A stretch of DNA of 12,134 nucleotides from Bacillota bacterium (GTDB lineage: Bacteria; Bacillota; Clostridia; Acetivibrionales; DSM-1351). The stretch's first letter is position 1, and the number at the start of each line of letters is the position of its first letter. Where the stretch lies: positions 1 through 12,134 of the forward strand of contig JAEVZU010000102.1 in NCBI GenBank assembly GCA_023392075.1. Direction: 5' to 3'. Positions 6,242 to 12,134 of this stretch are shown here, piece by piece. The notes beneath the pieces are model-generated. The model saw only the letters and a program-made list of their open reading frames with translations, was not told where the DNA came from and did no database searches. The position numbers and the translations under genes are program-made.

Positions 6242-7174
6242 ATGGACAAACAGTCAGAAGCAAAAATAGTATGGTTGACAGCCTCTGATGAGCACAAAAT
6301 AAGTTTATATTGCTGGGAAACAGTGGAAAAGCCCGCAGCTGTCCTGCTGATATTTCACGGGATGGCGGAACATGCCGGAAGATATGGAAGGCTTGCAGCA
6401 TTCCTCAATACCCATGGAATTGTTGTATTTGGAAATGATCTCAGAGGGCATGGGAAGACAGCGCTGCTAAACGGTAAACCGGGGGTGACCGGTGAAAACG
6501 GATTTTATAAGATCGTTGAAGATCAATACCTGCTGACAAAAGAGCTGAAACAGAGATATCCTGAGATTCCGGTATTTATCCTGGCGCATAGTTTTGGTTC
6601 TTTTGTCGGACAGGAATATATAACCCGTTACGGAAACGAAATAAACGGAATTATTCTCTCAGGTTCTGCTGCTCAAACAGGCGCCGAAATCAGATTGGGA
6701 AAGCTTTTGTCATGGATACAAGTCAGGACATCAGGGGCAGACAAACCTGCCAGACTTATTGAGAAATTGAGCTTTGGGACCTACAATAAGAAAATAAAAA
6801 AGCCAAAAAACAGCTTTGACTGGTTAAGCCGGGATGAAGCCGAGGTCCGCAAATATATGGAGGATAAGGACTGCGGGTTCACCTGCTCGGCGGGATTTTA
6901 TTACTATTTCATGAGCGCAATGCTCAGACTGTATGATGAAAAGAAGTTTGGCAATATTCCCAGAAACCTTCCGGTATACCTGATTGCAGGGCAGGAAGAC
7001 CCTGTTGGGAATTACGGCAGAAAGGTGGAAGAGCTGTACGGAATATTTAACAGCCTTGGCCTGCATGATTTGAAAATGAAGCTGTATGAGGATTCCCGCC
7101 ATGAAATACTCAATGAAATTAACAGAGATGAGGTAAGCAAGGATATTCTGAGCTGGATAAACAGCCATTTATAG
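6242..7174 (+). CDS. Alpha/beta hydrolase, monoglyceride lipase/lysophospholipase-like
   Basis: This is a 310-aa cytoplasmic serine hydrolase with no signal peptide. Motifs in order: oxyanion region L-L-I-F-H-G-M-A-E-H-A-G-R-Y, then N-D-L-R-G-H-G, nucleophile elbow A-H-S-F-G-S with Ser117, Asp253 in A-G-Q-E-D-P-V-G, and His287 in D-S-R-H-E-I-L-N-E. This is the serine aminopeptidase S33-type fold annotated as monoacylglycerol lipase or lysophospholipase. The likely reaction is hydrolysis of a fatty-acid ester, but the substrate is not determined. The frame is open back to TTG 6212; I choose ATG 6242 because family similarity starts just after it, although AAGGAAAG (6223-6230) is rather far away (11 nt). 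It sits inside the element between the 67-aa gene and the recombinase, with no evident tie to excision. Confidence 0.88.
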   Translation: MDKQSEAKIVWLTASDEHKISLYCWETVEKPAAVLLIFHGMAEHAGRYGRLAAFLNTHGIVVFGNDLRGHGKTALLNGKPGVTGENGFYKIVEDQYLLTKELKQRYPEIPVFILAHSFGSFVGQEYITRYGNEINGIILSGSAAQTGAEIRLGKLLSWIQVRTSGADKPARLIEKLSFGTYNKKIKKPKNSFDWLSRDEAEVRKYMEDKDCGFTCSAGFYYYFMSAMLRLYDEKKFGNIPRNLPVYLIAGQEDPVGNYGRKVEELYGIFNSLGLHDLKMKLYEDSRHEILNEINRDEVSKDILSWINSHL

Positions 7175-7222
7175 AAATGATAATTAGAAGCAATAAAATT
7201 AAATTATTGTAATAATAAGTGC

Positions 7223-7271
7223 AAAACCCCAATATTACTAAAGTATAGGCTTGGTAAAACGGGGTTTTTTT
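7223..7271 (+). promoter_or_regulatory. Hairpin with T-run directly before the recombinase start
   Basis: AAAACCCC (7223-7230) and GGGGTTTT (7261-7268) form an 8-bp stem with a 30-nt loop, followed by more T up to 7271; the recombinase ATG is at 7272. It has terminator shape and would stop read-through from the hydrolase. Its 3' arm also holds the only G-rich stretch (7261-7264) that could serve as the recombinase ribosome site. A transcript starting inside the loop would escape both effects. I found no convincing sigma-E -10 box there. Confidence 0.5.
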
Positions 7272-8912
7272 ATGAAGGTTGCAGTTTATTCACGTAAAAG
7301 CAAATTTACCGGTAAGGGAGAAAGTGTTGAAAACCAGATACATATGTGCAGGGAATACGCAGTTAAATCACTTAGCTGTAATGAGGATGACTTTATCATT
7401 TATGAAGATGAGGGTTTTTCAGGCGGAAATACAGACCGGCCCAGGTTTCAGCAAATGCTGAAGGATGCCCGGAATAAGAAGTTTGATGCCATTGTATGCT
7501 ATAGACTTGACAGGGTAAGCAGAAATGTCTCCGACTTCTCGCAATTAATTGATAAACTTGAGAAGTGGGGAATTAACTTTGTGTCTGTCAAGGAGCAGTT
7601 TGATACCACAAAGCCTATGGGAAGGGCAATGATGTATATAGCCTCGGTTTTTTCGCAGCTGGAAAGAGAGACCATTGCCGAACGAATCAGGGATAACATG
7701 CTTCAGCTGTCCAAAACGGGCAGATGGCTGGGCGGCACAACACCAACCGGTTACAGGTCTGAAATGATATGCGGCCGTGAAGCAAACGGGCGGGATGTCA
7801 GAAGCTGCAAGCTGGAAGTTATACCGGAAGAAGCTGAGCTGGTACAGTTGATATACAATAAATATATAACATTGAAATCAATTACCAAGGTCGAAAAGTA
7901 TTTGGCTCAAAACAGGATAAACACCAAGAATGGAGCAGTTTTTGGCAGGTTTTCCATAAGGTTTATTCTTTCCAATCCGGTATATGCCGCTGCAGATGAA
8001 AAGCTTTATCAATATCTGTCCACGAATAATTATGAAGTGTACTCCGGAAAAGAGGAGTTCAATGGCACGAATGGACTTATGGGCTATAATAAAACCAGGC
8101 AGAATGCCGGCAGCTGCAATGAGAGATACCGCAAAAGCGATGAATGGATTCTGGCTGTTGGCCTGCATAGCGGGATAGTACCGGGTGAGGTATGGATAGA
8201 GGCGCAGGAACTGCTGTCCAGGAACAAATCCAAGTCTTACAGGAAGGTTAAAAGCAATACTGCGCTGCTGTCGGGTGTCCTCAGGTGCGCGGGCTGCGGG
8301 AGTTTTATGCGGCCAAAAGCCGGAAAGAGGCTTGGCCCAAATGGTGAGCCGGCATTTTACTATATATGCGAGCTGAAGGAAAAAAGCCGGAAGGTACAGT
8401 GTGATATGGCAAATGCAAATGGGAATGTTGTGGACGGCATAGCGGTGGGTGAGCTGGAAAGGTTGTTTTCAGCCTACCCGCCCGTATTTGGTGAAAACGA
8501 CTTGTCTGAAATGAAGACATGGTTTAACAGGGACACCAAAAAGGATGAACTTCACATATTGGAGGAGAAGCTTTTCAATACCGATTTTGAGGTAAAAAAC
8601 CTTATCCGGGTATTGGCAAAAGAAAAAAGTTCAGACCTTGAAACGGCAATCCTGGAACAGCTGAAGAGTTTAAACAGTCAAAAACAGGTATACATAAGTG
8701 CAATAGAAAACCTTTTGCTGAAAAGCCCTGAAGGTGTGACTTGCGCCGAAACCGCAGAAACTTATACCGGTAAGATATTTCCGCCTGAATGTATCGATTG
8801 GGATCAATTGAGCATAGATATTAAACGCGGAATGCTCAGAAACATAATAAAGCGTTTGGAATGGGACGGAACGGGGCTTGAAATGCATTTAAATACAAGC
8901 AATCGGACATGA
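7272..8912 (+). CDS. Large serine recombinase excising the skin element (SpoIVCA-type)
   Basis: This 546-aa site-specific recombinase should rebuild sigK in the mother cell. The resolvase domain (about residues 1-145) has Y-S-R-K-S with catalytic Ser10, then G-F-S-G-G-N-T-D-R-P-R-F and R-L-D-R-V-S-R (78-84). The recombinase DNA-binding domain covers about 150-260. The zinc ribbon has Cys339 and Cys342 (R-C-A-G-C-G) and Cys366 and Cys377, followed by a charged segment (about 422-485) likely to form the coiled coil of this family. The frame opens at TTG 7251, but family similarity starts at M-K-V-A-V-Y-S-R-K-S, so I use ATG 7272. All catalytic motifs look intact. The stop overlaps an ATG (ATGA) that opens the frame of the sigK 3' part. 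Position and type match spoIVCA of known skin elements, though the sequence alone does not prove orthology. Confidence 0.94.
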   Translation: MKVAVYSRKSKFTGKGESVENQIHMCREYAVKSLSCNEDDFIIYEDEGFSGGNTDRPRFQQMLKDARNKKFDAIVCYRLDRVSRNVSDFSQLIDKLEKWGINFVSVKEQFDTTKPMGRAMMYIASVFSQLERETIAERIRDNMLQLSKTGRWLGGTTPTGYRSEMICGREANGRDVRSCKLEVIPEEAELVQLIYNKYITLKSITKVEKYLAQNRINTKNGAVFGRFSIRFILSNPVYAAADEKLYQYLSTNNYEVYSGKEEFNGTNGLMGYNKTRQNAGSCNERYRKSDEWILAVGLHSGIVPGEVWIEAQELLSRNKSKSYRKVKSNTALLSGVLRCAGCGSFMRPKAGKRLGPNGEPAFYYICELKEKSRKVQCDMANANGNVVDGIAVGELERLFSAYPPVFGENDLSEMKTWFNRDTKKDELHILEEKLFNTDFEVKNLIRVLAKEKSSDLETAILEQLKSLNSQKQVYISAIENLLLKSPEGVTCAETAETYTGKIFPPECIDWDQLSIDIKRGMLRNIIKRLEWDGTGLEMHLNTSNRT

Positions 8913-9313
8913 TAATTTGTTTCCGCCATGAAAGTATAGCAAATGAGATTCTAATGCAAATCAGAGCATCGAAAAAAATACAAAATGAAGTTTCACTGCA
9001 GGATCCAATTGGAATTGATAAGGAGGGCAATGAGATAACATTAATCGATCTGATCAGCAATGATTCTGAATCCGTAGTGGATGAAGTAGAACTGAAAATG
9101 CAGGTAAAGCGGCTGTATAGTAAAATGAAGGGTACTCTTAAAAACAGGGAGAAAGTAGTATTGGAGTTAAGATACGGTTTACTTAACGGAACGAGTAAAA
9201 CGCAGCGTGAAATAGCTAAAATGCTTGGAATTTCAAGATCCTATGTCTCAAGGATAGAGAAAAAAGCAATAAAAAAATTAAGCAAAGAATTAAAACCCGA
9301 AGGCTGCCATTAA
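8909..9313 (+). CDS. sigK: Sigma-K, C-terminal part, reconstituted after excision
   Basis: Authentic sigK sequence begins at about 8942 (N-E-I-L-M-Q-I-R-A-S-K-K); the first eleven codons of this frame belong to the element. It contains the rest of region 2/3 (V-S-L-Q-D-P-I-G-I-D-K-E-G-N-E-I) and region 4 with the helix-turn-helix T-Q-R-E-I-A-K-M-L-G-I-S-R-S-Y-V-S-R-I-E-K-K, which recognises the -35 element. Joined to the 5' part at the shared AAATG it gives 236 residues, close to the 241 of Bacillus SigK. The ATG at 8909 overlaps the recombinase stop, but no good ribosome site supports separate translation, so before excision it is probably silent. Confidence 0.93.
   Translation: MIICFRHESIANEILMQIRASKKIQNEVSLQDPIGIDKEGNEITLIDLISNDSESVVDEVELKMQVKRLYSKMKGTLKNREKVVLELRYGLLNGTSKTQREIAKMLGISRSYVSRIEKKAIKKLSKELKPEGCH
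8934..8945 (+). repeat. Right junction core of the skin element
   Basis: GTATAG-C-AAATG is the right-hand copy of the junction core. The inner arm GTTTCCG (8919-8925) is the inverse of CGGAAAC at the left end (381-387), and lies 16 bp to the left of the central AA at 8942-8943. Right of the core is sigK coding sequence. Confidence 0.85.
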
Positions 9314-9325
9314 TGGCAGCCTTTT
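9302..9325 (+). terminator. Intrinsic terminator overlapping the sigK stop codon
   Basis: GGCTGCCATT (9302-9311) and AATGGCAGCC (9312-9321) form a perfect 10-bp inverted repeat followed by TTTT. The sigK stop TAA (9311-9313) lies at its centre, so the last sense codons form the 5' arm. Confidence 0.85.
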
Positions 9326-9433
9326 CGGCGTGTTGCCGGTGGTCGAATTCCCCCGGACATTATATGCTTCAGATGTTACAGACCACTGGTCTATTTACTG
9401 TCAGGATCAATTCTTTGCCATGGAAAATTTGTA

Positions 9434-9462
9434 TTGATTCGAGATACTTATAGTAGTACAAT
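9434..9462 (+). promoter_or_regulatory. Promoter of tdh-kbl with nearby inverted repeats
   Basis: TTGATT (9434-9439) and TACAAT (9457-9462) are separated by 17 nt, giving a start near 9469 and a leader of about 50 nt. CTATCA-GATAGG-TGATAG (9472-9489) lies at the start of the transcript, and AGACCA-C-TGGTCT (9380-9392) lies upstream; both could be operators. I see no T-box or riboswitch. Confidence 0.6.
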
Positions 9463-9519
9463 TGGTATATGCTATCAGATAGGTGATAGGCATACATAGT
9501 TATAAAAGGAGGGAGTGCT

Positions 9520-10563
9520 ATGGCTGAGGCAAGGACCATGAAGGCACTGGTAAAGAAGTACAAAAAGCCGGGTATATGGATGGACGAGGTACCTGTTCCC
9601 GAGATCGGGATAAATGATGTTCTCATAAAAATCAATAAAACCTCCATATGCGGTACGGATATACATATTTACAATTGGGATGAATGGGCACAAAAAACAA
9701 TACCGACCCCCATGACTATCGGACATGAGTTTGTAGGCACTATAGCAGCTCTGGGCAGTAATGTCCATGATTTTAAACCGGGTGATATTGTTTCGGGAGA
9801 AGGACATATTGTTTGCGGGTTGTGCAGGAATTGCCTTGCCGGACGGCGACATTTATGCATGAATACAAGCGGTGTGGGTGTAAACCGTCCGGGTGCCTTT
9901 GCGGAGTATATTGCCATACCGGTTACCAATGTGTGGCATAGCGACAGCTCGGTACCCCAGGACATACAGAGCTGCTTTGACCCGTTTGGAAATGCGGTGC
10001 ATACTGCGCTTGCATTTAATGTATTGGGTGAGGATATACTGATTACCGGCGCCGGGCCTATAGGTATCATGGCAGCGGCTGTTGTAAGACATGCCGGGGC
10101 AAGACATGTGGTAATTACCGATGTCAATCCCTACCGTCTTGAGCTGGCTAAAAAGCTGGGTGTAACCATGGCAATAAATATTAATGAAACAAGCATTGAA
10201 GCTGCGATGGAACAGCTGGGAATGAAGGAAGGCTTTGATGTGGGGCTGGAAATGTCGGGCAATGTAAGTGCTTTCAGTAAAATGGTGGATTTAATGTGCC
10301 ACGGCGGAAAAATTGCACTGCTTGGAATTCAAAACCGCAGTACTCAGATTGACTGGGAAAAGGTTGTATTCAACGGACTGACCATCAAGGGTATATATGG
10401 CAGGGAAATGTACGAGACATGGTACAAGATGACAGTGATGCTTCAATCAGGACTTGATATATCACAGATAATAACTCACCGCTTTAATATTATGGATTTC
10501 CAGAAAGGCTTTGAAATCATGGCTTCGGGCAATTCTGGAAAAGTTGTTCTGGAGTGGGACTGA
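9520..10563 (+). CDS. tdh: L-threonine 3-dehydrogenase
   Basis: This enzyme oxidises L-threonine with NAD+ to 2-amino-3-ketobutyrate in the cytoplasm. The 347-aa sequence is close to Escherichia coli Tdh (341 aa) along its whole length. It is a zinc medium-chain dehydrogenase: catalytic Cys44 (S-I-C-G-T-D), His69-Glu70 (G-H-E), structural-zinc Cys99, Cys102, Cys105 and Cys113, the N-R-P-G-A-F-A-E-Y segment, and NAD-binding G-A-G-P-I-G (177-182). I-Y-N-W-D-E-W and G-R-E-M-Y-E-T-W-Y-K-M are threonine-dehydrogenase hallmarks. Start ATG 9520 has GGAGGG 6 nt upstream; ATG 9538 would match the E. coli start but lacks such a site. It is followed by kbl after 79 nt with no terminator, so the two are likely co-transcribed. 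Confidence 0.96.
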   Translation: MAEARTMKALVKKYKKPGIWMDEVPVPEIGINDVLIKINKTSICGTDIHIYNWDEWAQKTIPTPMTIGHEFVGTIAALGSNVHDFKPGDIVSGEGHIVCGLCRNCLAGRRHLCMNTSGVGVNRPGAFAEYIAIPVTNVWHSDSSVPQDIQSCFDPFGNAVHTALAFNVLGEDILITGAGPIGIMAAAVVRHAGARHVVITDVNPYRLELAKKLGVTMAININETSIEAAMEQLGMKEGFDVGLEMSGNVSAFSKMVDLMCHGGKIALLGIQNRSTQIDWEKVVFNGLTIKGIYGREMYETWYKMTVMLQSGLDISQIITHRFNIMDFQKGFEIMASGNSGKVVLEWD

Positions 10564-10642
10564 CATCGGTGATAAAATTTATATAAATATTTATTATTAA
10601 AATAATTAAAATAGGAAAATCTTTTTCAAGGAGAATAAAAAC

Positions 10643-11830
10643 ATGTTTGGAAAAGCGAAAGAATTTTACATAAGTGAACTTGATAATATAAAAAACAGCG
10701 GCTTGTGGAAGGAAGAGCGGGTTTTGACAAGTCCTCAAGATATTAATATAAGTGTTGCCGGCGGCAAAAAAGTTTTGAATATGTGTGCAAACAATTATCT
10801 GGGATTATCAAACCACCCGGAGGTAGTGGCTGCGGCAAGGGAGAGCTTTGATGACTGGGGATATGGGCTGTCTTCAGTGAGATTCATCTGCGGAACACAG
10901 GACATTCATAAAAAGCTTGAGAGGAAACTTTCGGATTTTTTGGGGACGGAGGACACCATCCTGTACGCATCTTGCTTTGATGCAAACGGTGGATTGTTTG
11001 AGACCCTCCTGTCCGAACAGGATGCAATAATCAGTGATGAACTCAATCACGCAAGCATCATAGATGGTGTCAGACTGTGCAAGGCCGCCCGTTACAGGTA
11101 TAAAAACAATGACATGCGGGACCTGGAGGAAAAGCTGAAAGCCTCCCAAAATGCCCGGTTTCGTTTAATAGCTACCGACGGTGTATTTTCCATGGACGGT
11201 ATCATTGCCAACCTTAAGGGGATCTGCGACCTGGCCGATAAATATGATGCCATGGTCATGGTAGATGACAGCCATGCGGTGGGCTTTATTGGTGAAAGTG
11301 GACGCGGAACCCCGGAATACTGCGGTGTTTCGGATAGAATAGATATATTGACGGGAACTCTGGGAAAGGCGTTAGGAGGCGCAAACGGCGGTTATACAAG
11401 CGGGCGCAGTGAAATTATCAGCCTTTTAAGGCAGCGTTCAAGGCCTTATCTGTTCTCCAATACCCTGGCACCGTCGGTAGCTTATGCATCTTTGAAAGTG
11501 TTGGAATTACTGGACACATCTGCGGATTTCAGGAAAAGGCTTATGCAAAATACACTGTTTTTCAGGGGAAAAATCAGGGAGGCAGGCTTTAATATTGTTG
11601 AAGGAGTTCATCCCATTGTTCCCATTATGCTTGGAGATGCCAATGTTGCTCAGGAAATGGCCGCAAGATTGCTTGAAAAAGGGGTTTATGCAGTTGGTTT
11701 CTTTTATCCTGTGGTGCCTGCCGGAAAAGCCCGTATAAGGACTCAAATTTCTGCCGCCCATACAATGGAAGACCTGACTTTTGCCATAGATGCCTTTGTG
11801 CAGGTAAGGAAGGAAATGAAGATAGGGTAA
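10643..11830 (+). CDS. kbl: Glycine C-acetyltransferase (2-amino-3-ketobutyrate CoA ligase)
   Basis: This enzyme cleaves 2-amino-3-ketobutyrate with CoA to glycine and acetyl-CoA, the second step after Tdh, using pyridoxal phosphate. The 395-aa length fits the family (about 398). Visible: N-Y-L-G-L-S near the N-terminus, G-S/T-R-like region S-V-R-F-I-C-G-T, His136 in D-E-L-N-H-A-S-I-I-D-G, D-G-V-F-S-M-D-G, cofactor-site V-D-D-S-H-A-V-G (207-214) and the Schiff-base Lys242 in T-L-G-K-A-L-G-G. AAGGAG lies before the ATG at normal distance. The order tdh-kbl is the reverse of E. coli kbl-tdh. I see no strong terminator after it. Confidence 0.96.
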   Translation: MFGKAKEFYISELDNIKNSGLWKEERVLTSPQDINISVAGGKKVLNMCANNYLGLSNHPEVVAAARESFDDWGYGLSSVRFICGTQDIHKKLERKLSDFLGTEDTILYASCFDANGGLFETLLSEQDAIISDELNHASIIDGVRLCKAARYRYKNNDMRDLEEKLKASQNARFRLIATDGVFSMDGIIANLKGICDLADKYDAMVMVDDSHAVGFIGESGRGTPEYCGVSDRIDILTGTLGKALGGANGGYTSGRSEIISLLRQRSRPYLFSNTLAPSVAYASLKVLELLDTSADFRKRLMQNTLFFRGKIREAGFNIVEGVHPIVPIMLGDANVAQEMAARLLEKGVYAVGFFYPVVPAGKARIRTQISAAHTMEDLTFAIDAFVQVRKEMKIG

Positions 11831-11860
11831 GAGTAGTGCACTCATAACCAAAAATCCATC

Positions 11861-11889
11861 TTGATATTTGAATAATTATCCAATATAAT
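11861..11889 (+). promoter_or_regulatory. Promoter of the GntR-type regulator, with palindromes downstream
   Basis: TTGATA (11861-11866) and TATAAT (11884-11889) are separated by 17 nt. Overlapping or just downstream are TATGT-A-ACATA (11889-11899), CATATA-ACC-TATATG (11896-11910) and ATATG-ATAG-CATAT (11906-11919), a good setting for self-regulation by the encoded regulator. Confidence 0.7.
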
Positions 11890-11938
11890 ATGTAACATAT
11901 AACCTATATGATAGCATATAGAAGTGTGGGGTAATGAA

Positions 11939-12134
11939 TTGAAAAACATAAAACGTGTACCGTTGCAATCAGAAATAATAGAAGCCATAAAGCAGTATAT
12001 TGAACAAAATAATCTCAAAAACGGAGATAAGCTTCCGTCCCAGGGACAGCTTGTAGAAATGCTGGGTGTGAGCAGGTCCTCCTTAAGAGAGGCAGTGAAA
12101 GTGCTTGAGACAAAAAACATCGTGGAAACTGTCA
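11939..12134 (+). CDS. GntR-family (FadR-type) transcriptional regulator, N-terminal part
   Basis: The gene runs off the window, so 65 codons are visible. Residues about 10-65 form a GntR winged helix-turn-helix: I-I-E-A-I-K-Q-Y-I, G-D-K-L-P-S-Q-G-Q-L-V-E-M-L-G-V-S-R-S and S-L-R-E-A-V-K-V-L-E. The R-E-A-V-K-V-L-E helix is typical of the FadR subgroup, whose C-terminal ligand domain is not seen here. Start is TTG 11939 with a G-rich site (GTGGGG) about 9 nt upstream; the nearer ATG (11934) is out of frame and stops at once. FadR-type regulators often sense carboxylic acids; the target is unknown and may lie downstream. Control of the upstream tdh-kbl pair is possible but not shown. Confidence 0.85.
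   Translation, partial: MKNIKRVPLQSEIIEAIKQYIEQNNLKNGDKLPSQGQLVEMLGVSRSSLREAVKVLETKNIVETV

Larger units (their letters stand above)
363..8941. mobile_element. sigK intervening (skin-type) element, about 8.58 kb
   Basis: The element separates the two sigK parts. Both junctions carry GTATAG-n-AAATG (355-366 and 8934-8945), and crossover within AAATG restores the sigK frame: codon AAT at 363 is followed by GAG at 8945. A large serine recombinase is its rightmost gene and points at the right junction, as in known Bacillus and Clostridioides skin elements. Other content: a four-gene CooS/ABC transporter operon on the minus strand, and a 67-aa gene and an alpha/beta hydrolase on the plus strand. 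No phage structural, lysis or replication genes are visible. The exact crossover (central AA, 363-364 and 8942-8943) is inferred from the symmetry of the reconstructed attP. Whether this copy still excises is not shown by the sequence, but all required parts look intact. Confidence 0.93.

Noticed and set aside
7240..7249. AAAGTATAG before the recombinase, resembling the junction core at 8931-8939
   Set aside because: Only nine bases match, the AAATG part and the CGGAAAC arms are absent, so it is probably not a pseudo-attachment site.
8909..8941. Independent start of a short sigma factor at ATG 8909
   Set aside because: The first codons are element sequence and there is no good ribosome site; the frame makes sense only joined to the sigK 5' part.
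9326..9519. T-box or riboswitch before tdh
   Set aside because: No T-box core sequence, specifier hairpin or anti-terminator is visible; only short palindromes and a promoter.
9669..10127. Long minus-strand frame (152 codons) opposite tdh
   Set aside because: It is the complement of a strongly conserved enzyme gene and has no ribosome site or recognisable product.

Overview
The window looks like chromosome of a spore-forming, anaerobic clostridium, possibly near the Ruminiclostridium/Acetivibrio group (genus tentative). The clues are low GC with AT-rich gaps, strong GGAGG ribosome sites, frequent TTG/GTG starts, a split sporulation sigma factor gene, and an anaerobic CODH-family iron-sulfur protein.

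The main feature is a sigK gene cut in two by a 'skin'-type (sigK intervening) element. The 5' part of sigK lies at 24-364 and the 3' part at 8942-9313. Between them is about 8.58 kb whose last gene, ending about 30 bp before the right junction, is a large serine recombinase of the SpoIVCA type. The two junctions share GTATAG-n-AAATG. Crossover inside AAATG restores a 236-codon sigK reading through the conserved residues R-C-I-E-N-E-I-L-M. The ends of the element, joined as a circle, form a symmetric attP-like site: CGGAAAC arms lie exactly 16 bp on each side of a central AA.

The element carries two gene blocks. On the minus strand is an apparent operon: a CooS/CODH-family protein (3195-5216), a NrtA/TauA-type binding lipoprotein (2112-3140), a permease (1230-1997) and an ATPase (457-1227). 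It has a consensus TTGACA-17-TATAAT promoter with a perfect palindrome on its -35 box, and a terminator-like hairpin at the left junction. The CooS protein keeps the B- and D-cluster cysteines and most active-site ligands, but has Asp383 where a canonical C-cluster Cys should be, and lacks most of the histidine proton relay. It is therefore probably not a true CO dehydrogenase but a CooS-V-like, possibly hybrid-cluster, enzyme. On the plus strand are a 67-aa basic protein of unknown function, an alpha/beta hydrolase and the recombinase. A roughly 300-bp hairpin-rich cluster of inverted and direct repeats (5498-5796) lies between the blocks.

Right of sigK, which ends in a terminator overlapping its stop codon, is ordinary chromosome: a tdh-kbl operon for threonine breakdown to glycine and acetyl-CoA, then the start of a FadR/GntR-type regulator that runs off the window.

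Expected behaviour: in vegetative cells sigK is silent and the cargo can be expressed; in the sporulating mother cell the recombinase removes the element, rebuilds sigK, and that cell loses the cargo from its chromosome.
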